Source of the DNA: Faecalibacter rhinopitheci | GTDB lineage: Bacteria; Bacteroidota; Bacteroidia; Flavobacteriales; Weeksellaceae | DNA length: 64,000 nt | Assembly (NCBI RefSeq): GCF_015234135.1 | Contig: NZ_JADGIK010000005.1 | Coordinates: forward strand, 186,001-250,000 | Direction: 5' to 3' | Shown here: positions 1 to 9,043 of the stretch, in pieces | Position numbering within the stretch: position 1 is the stretch's first letter | How the letters are laid out: each line of letters opens with the position of its first letter | Position numbers and translations under genes: made by a program | Notes under the pieces: model-generated | Databases searched by the model: none | What the model saw: the letters and a program-made list of their open reading frames with translations, nothing else | Told to the model about the DNA's origin: nothing

Positions 1-110
1 TTTTTCATTTATATACTTTAACCTTTACTACATTCTATCCTAGGCTTAAAACTACCTTGATTTTTCCGTCATTTTAACAAAATACTTAATTAAGTTAGTT
101 TTTTATTAAC

Positions 111-126
111 ACGAAAACGTTTTCGT
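111..126. promoter_or_regulatory. LacI/MalR-type operator palindrome upstream of susC
   Basis: The sequence ACGAAAACGTTTTCGT is a perfect 16-bp palindrome with a central CG, the form typical of LacI-family operators. It lies 105 bp before the susC start, in a 231-bp leader with no gene. LacI-type regulators commonly control maltodextrin/starch loci in Flavobacteriia, so a MalR-like protein is the likely ligand; no such gene is inside the window. The palindrome is seen directly; the regulator is inferred. Confidence 0.7.
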
Positions 127-231
127 TAGTTAGATAGTGTAACTTCTACACAACTAATCATTTAAATAACTTAATTTAGTCCCGAGAAGTAAAAATATAA
201 CAAATAATCACACAAACAAAACAAATAACAT

Positions 232-3153
232 ATGAGAGTTTTAAAGCAATCTCTTATCGCTTTAGTTTTTTCATGCCCTGCCTTATTAATGGCACAAAAT
301 GTTGTAAAGGGTTCTGTTGCTGATCAAATAACTAACACGAATTTAACTGGTGCAGAAATCACCAACTTAACTTCGGGTAATTCAGTTATGTCTGACAACA
401 ATGGTAATTTTACAATTGAGGCAGAAAACGGTGATATCATTATAATCAGTTACTTTGGTTACGATGAACAAGAATATACATACAATGGCCAAAGCCAATT
501 AACTTTCCAATTAAATAAAACATCTGAAACTAATTTAGATGAAGTTGTAGTGATTGGATATGGTACGGCGAAGAAAGAAGATATTACAGGATCTGTAAAT
601 CAGATCAGTGAAAAAGATTTTAATAAAGGTTCTATCACCTCTGCACAAGAGTTAGTTACAGGAAAAATTGCTGGGGTAGTTGTTACATCTGCAGGAGGTG
701 CTCCTGGTGACGGACAGAACATTATTATTCGTGGTAATAGTTCATTATCATTAAACTCACAACCCCTTTATGTGGTAGATGGAGTTCCATTATCTAACGA
801 AAACGTTGGAGGTTCTCGTAACCCTCTAGATTTCATTAATCCAAATGATATCGAGTCGATGACCATCTTAAAAGATGCTTCTGCAACAGCCATATATGGT
901 TCTCGTGCTGCTAATGGAGTTGTAATGATTACGACTAAAAAAGGGAAAGGTCGCCAATTTACATTCAATTATAACGCAACAACATCTATTTATACTCCAT
1001 CTGATTATGTAGATGTTATGAATTCAGATCAGTTCAGAGAGTTAGTAAAAAATGTTGGTTCAGCAGAGGAAATTGCTCGCCTTGGTACATCAAATACAAA
1101 TTGGCAAAAAGAAATTTATAAAAAAGCTATCGGATTTGATCATAATTTTAGTGCAATGGGTAATATTGGTGGTAATATGCCAACGCGTTTCTCCATCTCT
1201 AATACAGATCAAGACGGTATTTTAAAAGGTGATAATATCAATAGAACTACTGCCTCTATCGCATTATCTCCTTCGTTCTTAGACAATCATTTAAAGTTTG
1301 AATTTAATGGTCGTGGATCTTATATCGAAAATAAATTCGCAAATAAAGGTGCTATTGGTGCAGCTTTAGAATATGATCCTACTCAGCCAGTTTATTCAGG
1401 TGCTTCTATATACGGAGGTTACCATACATGGATGGACGGGCCTGTAAAGCATAATTTAGCTCCTACTAACCCTGTTGCATTATTAAATGAACAAGATGAC
1501 ACATCAGAAGTTAGACGTTTTGTAGGGAACGCAAAGGTGGATTATAAGTTACATTTTTTTCCTTATATTACAGCTACGGTAAATGCTGGTTATGATATTT
1601 CTAATGCCAATGGAAGAAATAACGTAAGTATGAATATGCCTAACAACTCCTTAACATGGGATGGATCTAATACAAACTATAGCCAAGAATTTTATAGTAA
1701 GTTGTTTGATGCGTATTTAACATTCAACAAAGATTTTGGCTTAAGTAATATTAATGCAGTTGTTGGATATGGTTATCAATATTTTAATACTTTTAAATAT
1801 AACTTTGATAGCGAATTATTACAACAAGGTAATGATGAGTTCGAATTTATAGATAGAGATCATAATACATTATTATCATACTACGGACGTATTAATTATA
1901 ACTACGATAATAAATATATCTTAACTGTAACTTTACGTGCTGATGCTTCTTCTAAGTTTATTAAAGATGAACAATGGGGATATTTCCCTTCTGTTGCAGC
2001 AGCATGGAACATTACAAGAGAGGAATTTTTAAAAGGATCTTCTGTTGTAAATGATTTAAAACTTAGAGCTGGATATGGACAAGTAGGTAATGTAAATGGT
2101 TTAAGATCATTTCAATACATGACACGCTACGACGGTTCTCAATCTACTGCATATTATCAATTCGGAAATCAGTTTTACCAAACTTATCGTCCTGCGCCAA
2201 TTAATCCTGAATTAAAATGGGAAATTGCAGAAACATTAAATGCTGGTATAGATTACTCTTTATTTAAAAATCGTATTTACGGATCTTTAGACGTTTATAT
2301 GAAAAAAACAAAAGATTTAATCGCGAAAGTATACGTTGATCCATTCACAAACTTTGGAAATATGATCGATAGAAATATCGGTGATATGGAAAACAAAGGA
2401 GTTGAATTTAATATTAATGCAGATATCGTAAAATCTAAAGATATCGACTTTACGGTTGGATATAACATTGCATTTAACGATAATAAAATTACAAATTTAT
2501 CAACTGATAACTTAACAGGTGGTATAGATGGTGGAACTGGAAATAATATTCAAATTCACCGTGAAGGATATTCTCCATATAGTTTTTACACTTATAAACA
2601 GATCTACGACTCTAATGGAAAACCAATTGAAGGAGCTTATGAAGATCTGAATGGTGATGGAATTATTAATGATAACGACCGTTATATTAATGAAAGTCCT
2701 TATGCAAAAATCACAATGGGATTCAATGCTTTTTTACGTGTTAAGAACTGGGATTTTAGTGCAAGCGCTCGTGCAAATTTAGGAAACTACGCTTACAATA
2801 ACGTTGCTTCTGCTAAAGGTTACAGTAGAAAAGCAACAGGTAATGGACAAAACTATTTATCTAACGTGCATACAGATTACTATAACACAGGATTTGTTAA
2901 CATAACAGAAACGAATTTATTAAGTGATTACTTTGTGCAAGATGCATCGTTTCTACGTATAGACAATATTACTTTAGGGTATAATCTTAATCAACCTATA
3001 AAAGGGATGGATATTCGTCTTTATGGTGCAGTACAAAATGTAGCTGTTTTCACAAATTACGATGGGTTAGATCCTGAAATGTTTGGTGGTATTGATAATA
3101 ATTTTTATCCACGTCCTAGAACATTTGTATTTGGTTTAAATGTTAAATTCTAA
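232..3153 (+). CDS. susC: SusC-family TonB-linked outer-membrane transporter
   Basis: A 973-residue SusC/RagA barrel that imports oligosaccharides through the outer membrane with energy from TonB. Residues 1-22 are a signal peptide ending ALLMAQ. A carboxypeptidase-regulatory-like domain covers about 24-95, followed by the family hallmark DEVVVIGYGT (103-112). The plug follows, with YVVDGVP and the motif ILKDASATAIYGSRAANGV. The rest is the 22-strand barrel, ending in a Phe (LNVKF) as expected for BAM-dependent proteins. susD starts 11 bp downstream. The SusE partner and the LacI-type palindrome upstream point to maltodextrin or starch as substrate, but that is inference: no amylase is in the window. 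Family assignment is firm. Confidence 0.95.
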   Translation: MRVLKQSLIALVFSCPALLMAQNVVKGSVADQITNTNLTGAEITNLTSGNSVMSDNNGNFTIEAENGDIIIISYFGYDEQEYTYNGQSQLTFQLNKTSETNLDEVVVIGYGTAKKEDITGSVNQISEKDFNKGSITSAQELVTGKIAGVVVTSAGGAPGDGQNIIIRGNSSLSLNSQPLYVVDGVPLSNENVGGSRNPLDFINPNDIESMTILKDASATAIYGSRAANGVVMITTKKGKGRQFTFNYNATTSIYTPSDYVDVMNSDQFRELVKNVGSAEEIARLGTSNTNWQKEIYKKAIGFDHNFSAMGNIGGNMPTRFSISNTDQDGILKGDNINRTTASIALSPSFLDNHLKFEFNGRGSYIENKFANKGAIGAALEYDPTQPVYSGASIYGGYHTWMDGPVKHNLAPTNPVALLNEQDDTSEVRRFVGNAKVDYKLHFFPYITATVNAGYDISNANGRNNVSMNMPNNSLTWDGSNTNYSQEFYSKLFDAYLTFNKDFGLSNINAVVGYGYQYFNTFKYNFDSELLQQGNDEFEFIDRDHNTLLSYYGRINYNYDNKYILTVTLRADASSKFIKDEQWGYFPSVAAAWNITREEFLKGSSVVNDLKLRAGYGQVGNVNGLRSFQYMTRYDGSQSTAYYQFGNQFYQTYRPAPINPELKWEIAETLNAGIDYSLFKNRIYGSLDVYMKKTKDLIAKVYVDPFTNFGNMIDRNIGDMENKGVEFNINADIVKSKDIDFTVGYNIAFNDNKITNLSTDNLTGGIDGGTGNNIQIHREGYSPYSFYTYKQIYDSNGKPIEGAYEDLNGDGIINDNDRYINESPYAKITMGFNAFLRVKNWDFSASARANLGNYAYNNVASAKGYSRKATGNGQNYLSNVHTDYYNTGFVNITETNLLSDYFVQDASFLRIDNITLGYNLNQPIKGMDIRLYGAVQNVAVFTNYDGLDPEMFGGIDNNFYPRPRTFVFGLNVKF

Positions 3154-3164
3154 TTGAAAGAATC

Positions 3165-4784
3165 ATGAAAAAAAATAAAATTACTAAATATATTTTAGCA
3201 GCGGCAGTAGCATTTTCTATTTCTTCTTGTCATGACGATTTAGATTTAATGCCAAACGATCCAGATGTATATACAGAGTTTGATGTATTTTCTAATGCAG
3301 AACAAGCAAAATTAGCTTTAGCTAAAGTATATGCTTCATTAGCTTTAACGGGTCAGAAAGGCCCATCTGACATGCCAGATATTGAAGGTATTGATGAAGG
3401 AGCATCTCAGTATACACGTTTATTATTTAATCTTAACGTTATTACAACAGATGAATCTGTTATAGGTTGGGGTGATCCAGGAATGCCAAATCTACATGCA
3501 ATGTCTTGGGGAGCAAGCAACAGTTTTGTACAAGCTATGTACTATCGCTTAGCACAAACTGTAACTTTTTCAAACTCTTACATACAAAATGCACAAAAGT
3601 TAGTTGATTCAAATCCTGAATTAAAAACTTATATCGCAGAAGCTCGTTTTATACGTGCTTATGCATATTACAACTTAATGGATATGTATGCTAATGTTCC
3701 ATTAGTTACAGAGATTTCATCAGAAACGCCTAAGCAAAGCAACCGTCAAGAGATTTTTGCATTTGTTGAAAGTGAATTATTAGATATCCAGAATTCTTTA
3801 TCAGATACGAAAATAGAATATGGAAGAGTTGATAAAGTAGCATCTTATGCATTATTATCTCGTTTATATCTAAATGCTGAAACTTGGATTAATCAACCAA
3901 AATATACAGAAGCTATCACATATTCTAACTTAGCTATCCAATCTCATTACTCAATTCATACAAATGATGTTAATGAAAATGGAAGTGCTTACGACGAATT
4001 ATTCTTAGCAGATAACGATTCTAACGGTGCCCAAAATGAATTTATTTTCGCTTTAAATTTTGACGGAAATAACTCTAAAACTTATGGTGGTTCAACTTTT
4101 ATCGTAAAATCATCAATTGGTGGATCTATGAAACCAGCTGATTCTGGAGTAAATGGTGGATGGGGAGGTCCTCGTACGACTAAATCTTTGGTAAGCAAAT
4201 TTGAATCTTCTCAGAACAACAATGATGGTAATCCTATTGCATGGAAAGATAAACGTGCCATGTTCTTTACAGATGGACAATCATATGAAATTTCGAATAT
4301 CAGCCAGTTTGGAGAAGGATATGCAGTAACGAAATTTTCTAACAAAAAATCCAACGGAACAAATGGTAATGACGCAACAGGAGAATTTGTAGATACAGAT
4401 ATTCCTGTAATTCGCTTAGCAGAGATGTATTTAAACTACGCTGAAGCTGTAATTCGTGGAGGTGCTGGTGGAGACCGCGGAACTGCCGTTAATTATATTA
4501 ATGCCTTAAGAGAGCGTGGATATGGTAACAACTCAGGAAATATTACTACTGCACAATTGGATTTAGATTTTATTCTGGATGAACGTGCAAGAGAATTATA
4601 CTGGGAAGGAACTAGAAGAACTGATTTAATTCGATTCAATAAATTTACAACTGGTACATATTTATGGCCTTACAAAGGAGATGCTCCAAATGGAACATCA
4701 GTTTCGGATACTAAAAACATCTTCCCTATCCCTACAAATATCATCGTAATTAATCCTAATTTAACTCAAAACCCTGGTTACTAA
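3165..4784 (+). CDS. susD: SusD-family glycan-binding surface lipoprotein
   Basis: A 539-residue SusD/RagB lipoprotein that forms the lid of the SusC transporter and binds the glycan at the cell surface. The lipobox is SISSC with Cys22; the mature protein starts CHDDLDL, and the acidic residues after Cys fit the Bacteroidota surface-export signal. The helical TPR-like scaffold includes the ARFIRAYAYYNLMDMY segment typical of the family, and the C-terminus FPIPTN...NPNLTQNPGY is the classic SusD ending. It is translated 11 bp after susC and 1 bp before the susE-like gene, so the three form one operon. Confidence 0.95.
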   Translation: MKKNKITKYILAAAVAFSISSCHDDLDLMPNDPDVYTEFDVFSNAEQAKLALAKVYASLALTGQKGPSDMPDIEGIDEGASQYTRLLFNLNVITTDESVIGWGDPGMPNLHAMSWGASNSFVQAMYYRLAQTVTFSNSYIQNAQKLVDSNPELKTYIAEARFIRAYAYYNLMDMYANVPLVTEISSETPKQSNRQEIFAFVESELLDIQNSLSDTKIEYGRVDKVASYALLSRLYLNAETWINQPKYTEAITYSNLAIQSHYSIHTNDVNENGSAYDELFLADNDSNGAQNEFIFALNFDGNNSKTYGGSTFIVKSSIGGSMKPADSGVNGGWGGPRTTKSLVSKFESSQNNNDGNPIAWKDKRAMFFTDGQSYEISNISQFGEGYAVTKFSNKKSNGTNGNDATGEFVDTDIPVIRLAEMYLNYAEAVIRGGAGGDRGTAVNYINALRERGYGNNSGNITTAQLDLDFILDERARELYWEGTRRTDLIRFNKFTTGTYLWPYKGDAPNGTSVSDTKNIFPIPTNIIVINPNLTQNPGY

Positions 4785-4785
4785 G

Positions 4786-5862
4786 ATGAAAAAATTAATC
4801 AAATATTTATCATTAGTCGGTATAGGAGCTATAGCTTTAAATAGCTGTTCTGATGATGACATTATACAATTAGACCCTCAGAATTATAGCACTCCTAAAA
4901 TAACTACAACTGCATCTACAGCAGAATTATCTGAAGAGACACAAGTAGAAACTGCATTTAATTTTGAATGGTCGGCTGCAGATTACGGTGTTACAACACC
5001 TCCTAAATATGATATTGAAGTCATAGCAGAAAACGGATCTTTTGACAATGCTAAAATTTTAGGATCAACACAAGATTTAGCTTATGCAGTGAGTGGGAAA
5101 GATTTAAATTCATTTGTTGTGGAATCTTTAGGCTTAGTTCCGAATGTAGAAACTACTATTAACTATAGAATTGTATCTTATCTAGGAACACATAAAGCTG
5201 AAAAATTATTTTCAGAAACTAAATCAATTACGTTAACTCCTTTTTCTACTGATTTATCTACACCTTGGGGATTAGTAGGTGGCGCAACGGTAAATGGTTG
5301 GAATGGTCCTGATGTTCAGTTTTGGAAAACAACTACTCCAGGAGTACTAGAAGCTTACGCAAACTTATCTCCAGATAGTGATGGTAAAATGGAATTCAAA
5401 ATCAGAAAAAATAATGAATGGGTTGAAGATTTTGGAGGTACTGTTACTGCAACGACAGATAATGGTTTTTCAGGAACGTTAGCTGCTGGAGGAAGTAACA
5501 TTGTTGCTCCAAAAGCTGGAAATTATAAAATCACAATTGATTTAAATAATTTAACTTTTACAGCTGTTCTTTTTCAATGGGGAATAGTGGGTGACGCTAC
5601 TCCGAATGGTTGGGATGGTCCTGATGCTCAGGTATTATCTTTTGATGGAACAAAAGAAATATGGTACTTCAATGGTGCTGTTTTAAAAGATGGAGAAATT
5701 AAATTCCGTCAAAATGATAAATGGGAAATTGATTATGGCCAAGGAGCTACTCCAGGAACTCTAATAGAAAAAACTGGGAGCAACATTCCTGTAAAAGCTG
5801 GGACATATGATGTGATAATGGATTTAAAAAATCTTACTTATACTTTAACGCCAGTACAATAA
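4786..5862 (+). CDS. susE: SusE/SusF-like glycan-binding lipoprotein
   Basis: A 358-residue lipoprotein (lipobox ALNSC, Cys21, followed by the export-type acidic run SDDD). Residues about 25-150 look like the N-terminal Ig-like SusE domain. Two tandem repeats follow, near 160-265 and 265-357, each starting W-G-(L/I)-V-G-x-A-T-x-N-G-W-(N/D)-G-P-D, which match SusE/SusF starch-binding modules in spacing and aromatic content. It should help hold starch-like glycans at the surface. It is the last gene of the susCDE operon and is followed by a strong terminator. The binding specificity is inferred from the family. Confidence 0.85.
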   Translation: MKKLIKYLSLVGIGAIALNSCSDDDIIQLDPQNYSTPKITTTASTAELSEETQVETAFNFEWSAADYGVTTPPKYDIEVIAENGSFDNAKILGSTQDLAYAVSGKDLNSFVVESLGLVPNVETTINYRIVSYLGTHKAEKLFSETKSITLTPFSTDLSTPWGLVGGATVNGWNGPDVQFWKTTTPGVLEAYANLSPDSDGKMEFKIRKNNEWVEDFGGTVTATTDNGFSGTLAAGGSNIVAPKAGNYKITIDLNNLTFTAVLFQWGIVGDATPNGWDGPDAQVLSFDGTKEIWYFNGAVLKDGEIKFRQNDKWEIDYGQGATPGTLIEKTGSNIPVKAGTYDVIMDLKNLTYTLTPVQ

Positions 5863-5893
5863 ATAAGAATTTATATCTCTTAGTTTTATAAAT

Positions 5894-5930
5894 AAAAAAA
5901 GGCTCATACAAGATTGTATGAGCCTTTTTA
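5894..5930 (+). terminator. Terminator of the susCDE operon
   Basis: Perfect 10-bp stem GGCTCATACA/TGTATGAGCC (5901-5910 and 5915-5924) with an AGAT loop and a T-run, preceded by an A-run. It closes the susCDE operon 30 bp after susE. Confidence 0.9.
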
Positions 5931-6122
5931 TTGATACTGAAATATAAAATATTTAATAATTAAACGTATAAATTATTAATTAACAAGACCAATATAAATA
6001 TTTAGGTAATAATCTTTAAAAATAAAGAGCTTTTATCAATTATTTTACTATTTTTACGATAGAGAGATTACTTCCTAAGAGATTTCTCCATATTAGCACT
6101 AAAACTTTTATAAACTAATGTC
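5931..6122. other. Intergenic stretch without a gene
   Basis: The 303-bp gap from 5863 to 6165 between susE and the convergent LOG gene holds the two terminators listed here. Between them is AT-rich DNA with no convincing reading frame, operator or RNA. In many flavobacterial sus loci an alpha-amylase gene would stand here; none does. Confidence 0.6.
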
Positions 6123-6158
6123 AAAAAAACTCCAATCTATTGATCGGAGTTTTTTTTA
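6123..6158 (-). terminator. Terminator of the LOG-family gene
   Basis: Stem ACTCCAATC/GATCGGAGT with one mismatch, flanked by an A-run at 6123-6129 (read as T-run on the minus strand) and a T-run on the plus side. It ends the minus-strand transcript 8 bp beyond the stop codon. Confidence 0.7.
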
Positions 6159-6165
6159 TGTAGTA

Positions 6166-6882
6166 CTAAAAGTTTAGTTTAATATTATGTTTTTCATAAA
6201 AAGCCTGTATATGGCCTACAGCCTCTTCAGCTGTATCTACCAAACGATATAATTCGAAATCTTCTTCACTAATATACCCCTCGGCAAACATTGTATTCTT
6301 TATCCAATCAAATAGACCAGACCAATATTTTTTACCTACTAAAACAATAGGAAAACGACCTGTTTTCTTAGTTTGTACTAAAGTTAATGCTTCAAACAAT
6401 TCATCTAATGTTCCAAAACCTCCTGGCATCACAATAAAACCTTGAGAATATTTTACAAACATTACTTTACGAGCAAAGAAATAATCAAAGTTTATCTCAT
6501 ATTGTCTGTCAATATAATCATTTAATTTAGTTTCGAATGGTAATCTAATTCCTAAACCTACAGAACTACCTCCACCTTTCTGAGCACCTTTATTTGCCGC
6601 TTCCATAATAGCAGGTCCACCACCAGTAATTACCCCAAAACCAATTTTTGATAATTGAAAAGCAATATCTTCTGTTAATTTATAATAAGGATTATCTGGC
6701 TTAGTTCTGGCTGATCCAAAAATGGAAACGCATGGACCAATTTTAGACATTGTTTCATATCCTGTTACAAATTCATTCATGATTCTGAATAATGCCCAAG
6801 AATCATTAATTCTTATCTCATTCCAATCCTTTGGTCGGAATGGTGATTGTATTCTGTCGTCTTCTCTTTCTTTATCTGTCAT
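6166..6882 (-). CDS. LOG-family nucleotide 5'-monophosphate nucleosidase (TIGR00730)
   Basis: About 238 residues of the LOG/'lysine decarboxylase-like' Rossmann family. The signature MPGGFGTLDELFEALT is intact, as is the earlier GGGPAIMEAANKGA segment. Characterised members hydrolyse nucleoside monophosphates to base and ribose 5-phosphate (cytokinin-activating LOG in plants, PpnN-like in bacteria); older 'lysine decarboxylase' labels are wrong. I place the start at the ATG at 6882; a TTG two codons upstream is possible. It is a single gene with its own terminator. The exact substrate is not visible from sequence. Confidence 0.85.
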   Translation of the reverse strand: MTDKEREDDRIQSPFRPKDWNEIRINDSWALFRIMNEFVTGYETMSKIGPCVSIFGSARTKPDNPYYKLTEDIAFQLSKIGFGVITGGGPAIMEAANKGAQKGGGSSVGLGIRLPFETKLNDYIDRQYEINFDYFFARKVMFVKYSQGFIVMPGGFGTLDELFEALTLVQTKKTGRFPIVLVGKKYWSGLFDWIKNTMFAEGYISEEDFELYRLVDTAEEAVGHIQAFYEKHNIKLNF

Positions 6883-6893
6883 TTTCAATCATT

Positions 6894-6924
6894 AAAAAAA
6901 CCGTAACAAAAGCTACGGTTTTTT
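6894..6924 (-). terminator. Terminator of the Bax-inhibitor-like gene
   Basis: Stem AAAAAACCGTA/TACGGTTTTTT with a short loop centred near 6909, just past the stop of the minus-strand gene ending at 6946. Confidence 0.8.
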
Positions 6925-6945
6925 GAGTTTATAAAATAATAATTT

Positions 6946-7641
6946 TTAATCTCTACTCATAAAGATACGTAATACATACCAAAATAATAACATTAAAGAT
7001 GAAAATAATCCTAATGCTGCAGGCACATATTGTGTAGTTGCATATTGATATTGTATTTGTTGCGTCTCATATAAAATAGATCCAGCTGCTAATGCACACA
7101 TTGCTACTGAGAACCATAATCCTAAAGTAAATCCGAACATCATTCCTGCTATTATTGCACCTAAAGCTAAGATAAATCCTATTGTCATTATTCCTCTTAA
7201 AAAAGAAAAATCTACTTTAGACATAAATGCAATTGCTGATAATGCAACAAATAATGCAACTGTAACTGCTGCTGCTTGCTTTAGTACTACTGTTCCTGTA
7301 TAATTTATAGCAATATATAGCATAGGAACAAATAATAAAGCTTGACCTACAATATATAAAAAATAGCCTAAATATTGTTTCGATTTTGAGACCTCATCCA
7401 TCGCCATTTTTTGTGCTAACCAAGAAATTCCCATAAATCCTCCGATTAGTACTAACCAAAGATATCCTTGGGTAAAACTTAATAACGTATTTACAATAAA
7501 TGGAACTTGTAAGAATAGCGTTTCTAAAATTATAAATACTAAAACTCCACCTGCTACATGCCCATAAGTGTGTCTATAAAAAGCTGCTTTTTCTGCAGAT
7601 GTAGCTTCTGCCACTACTTGTTTATACTCTTGATACATCAT
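6946..7641 (-). CDS. Bax inhibitor-1/YccA family membrane protein
   Basis: A 231-residue integral membrane protein with about seven hydrophobic helices and a short charged N-terminus (YQEYKQVVAEATSAEKAAF). Its length and the ALGAIIAGMMFG and SILYETQQI segments fit the BI-1/YccA/YbhL family (UPF0005). Relatives include a pH-sensitive calcium leak channel and modulators of FtsH proteolysis; the role in this bacterium is unknown. It lies 19 bp downstream of pnuC in the same direction. Confidence 0.85.
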   Translation of the reverse strand: MMYQEYKQVVAEATSAEKAAFYRHTYGHVAGGVLVFIILETLFLQVPFIVNTLLSFTQGYLWLVLIGGFMGISWLAQKMAMDEVSKSKQYLGYFLYIVGQALLFVPMLYIAINYTGTVVLKQAAAVTVALFVALSAIAFMSKVDFSFLRGIMTIGFILALGAIIAGMMFGFTLGLWFSVAMCALAAGSILYETQQIQYQYATTQYVPAALGLFSSLMLLFWYVLRIFMSRD

Positions 7642-7660
7642 AATTTTATTAAATGAATTA

Positions 7661-8347
7661 TTACGAAGATAATGATTTTTCGTTTCTTATAACACTTTTC
7701 TTCCATTGTAATAGTCCTTGATAGGCTATAATTGTAAAGATAAAATATTGCAAAGAAGATATTCCGTACCCTTTATAAAGTAATAAAGGAATCATAACTA
7801 TATCACCAACAATCCAAAAAATCCAATTGTCAATTTTTCGGCGTGCCATTAGCCACATTCCTATAAGAAAAACCCCTGTAAGAGTTGCATCTACAAAATC
7901 TATAAAAGTGTAATTCCATGTTAAAGTGGCAAACGATCTATAAGGTATAATTCCATCGATAATAGGTCTGAAATGATAAAGAAGCAATATGAATAAAAAA
8001 GTTGTAACAAAAAGCCAAATAGATTTTAGATAATCTTTAGCAAGTGCCCACTCAACTTCTACATGTATATTATCATCTTCCGTTTTTTTATTCCATAATA
8101 TCCAACCATAGAAAGACATTGAGGTGTAGTATAAATTAATTAACGTTTCTCCATATAATCCCCAAGAAAAGAATAAATAGATATACAAAAATGTTGAGAT
8201 AATTCCTGTTGGATAAACCCATATATTCCTATTTTTAGAAAAAATAACAGATAATATTCCAAAAAAAGAAGCGGTAATTTCTAAACCAATTTGCAGAGGA
8301 GAATAATCTCTATAAGGTGCAATTAAAAATTCTATGAGATTATTCAT
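7661..8347 (-). CDS. pnuC: PnuC-type nicotinamide riboside transporter
   Basis: A 228-residue polytopic protein with around seven membrane helices. The segment NIWVYPTGIISTFLYIYLFF and the following LYYTSMSFYGWILW carry the Trp/Tyr/Asn pattern of PnuC, which moves nicotinamide riboside by facilitated diffusion, trapped by phosphorylation inside the cell. The start overlaps the 3' end of the phosphopantetheinyl transferase gene by 8 bp, so the two are co-translated. No NR kinase is adjacent. Thiamine-specific PnuT paralogues exist in Bacteroidota, so a related vitamin cannot be excluded. Confidence 0.8.
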   Translation of the reverse strand: MNNLIEFLIAPYRDYSPLQIGLEITASFFGILSVIFSKNRNIWVYPTGIISTFLYIYLFFSWGLYGETLINLYYTSMSFYGWILWNKKTEDDNIHVEVEWALAKDYLKSIWLFVTTFLFILLLYHFRPIIDGIIPYRSFATLTWNYTFIDFVDATLTGVFLIGMWLMARRKIDNWIFWIVGDIVMIPLLLYKGYGISSLQYFIFTIIAYQGLLQWKKSVIRNEKSLSS

Positions 8348-8969
8348 AATCTAAAACCCAAATTAAATAATGATCCTCTATCATCTTATAATGTGCAATA
8401 TATCTTTGACTTTTATCATGATCAGAAATCCAGCAAATAATAGATTGGTTTTCGACAAGGTCAAATTGTTCAACACGATAGTGATGCAAGAAATTCCAAA
8501 GATTTCCTCCATTCAATTTATACAATCCTTCTTTTATTCCCCAAATAATATGTAAATATTCATTCTCATCTATTTTAGGTAACCATTCCTGCTCATCTAA
8601 CCGAACAAATTTATTTTTAATATTACTAATCTTATGAGGACGAGAAAGTTCTATATCAATTCCTATCGCAAAATCGCTCACTCCTACTGACACTTTTCCG
8701 TACGAATGTGTAATAGAAATTTGTGCATCAGTAGGAAGATAAGGCTTTCCTTTCTCATCATAATTCACATCATAATCTACGCCCAACTCTTTAAGGCATG
8801 CGCGTAAGCCAAGGTATTCCCGAGCTTGTTTAGGCCTTAAATTTTTATATTTCTCAATTCTATAATCATTTAATTGAAGCAAATCGAGCAATTCCTCATT
8901 AGTTTCAGTCACTTCCCAAGTAATGATTTTAACATGGTTTGACTTATTGATATAATCGATGATTGGCAT
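8340..8969 (-). CDS. 4'-phosphopantetheinyl transferase superfamily protein
   Basis: A 209-residue Sfp-like enzyme, expected to transfer 4'-phosphopantetheine from CoA to a carrier-protein serine. Visible motifs are the upstream SITHSYG, the Mg-binding IGIDIELSRP, and the WGIKEGLYKLNG helix, a slightly divergent W-x-x-K-E-x-x-x-K. It is the first gene of the minus-strand group, divergent from ahcY across about 75 bp. No polyketide or peptide synthetase lies nearby, so the substrate is probably the fatty-acid carrier protein, or it could act on a dispersed secondary-metabolite carrier. Confidence 0.85.
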   Translation of the reverse strand: MPIIDYINKSNHVKIITWEVTETNEELLDLLQLNDYRIEKYKNLRPKQAREYLGLRACLKELGVDYDVNYDEKGKPYLPTDAQISITHSYGKVSVGVSDFAIGIDIELSRPHKISNIKNKFVRLDEQEWLPKIDENEYLHIIWGIKEGLYKLNGGNLWNFLHHYRVEQFDLVENQSIICWISDHDKSQRYIAHYKMIEDHYLIWVLDYE

Positions 8970-9000
8970 TTTTATAATCGTAATTTAGTTTGTAACTTTG
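8970..9000 (+). promoter_or_regulatory. Probable ahcY promoter
   Basis: TAACTTTG at 8993-9000 matches the Bacteroidota -7 element TAnnTTTG exactly. A weak TTTT sits at the -33 position 19 bp upstream. It lies about 45 bp before the ahcY start. Confidence 0.5.
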
Positions 9001-9043
9001 TCTACTTTATTTATAGAAAATAATAGTTAAATATATCATTTTG

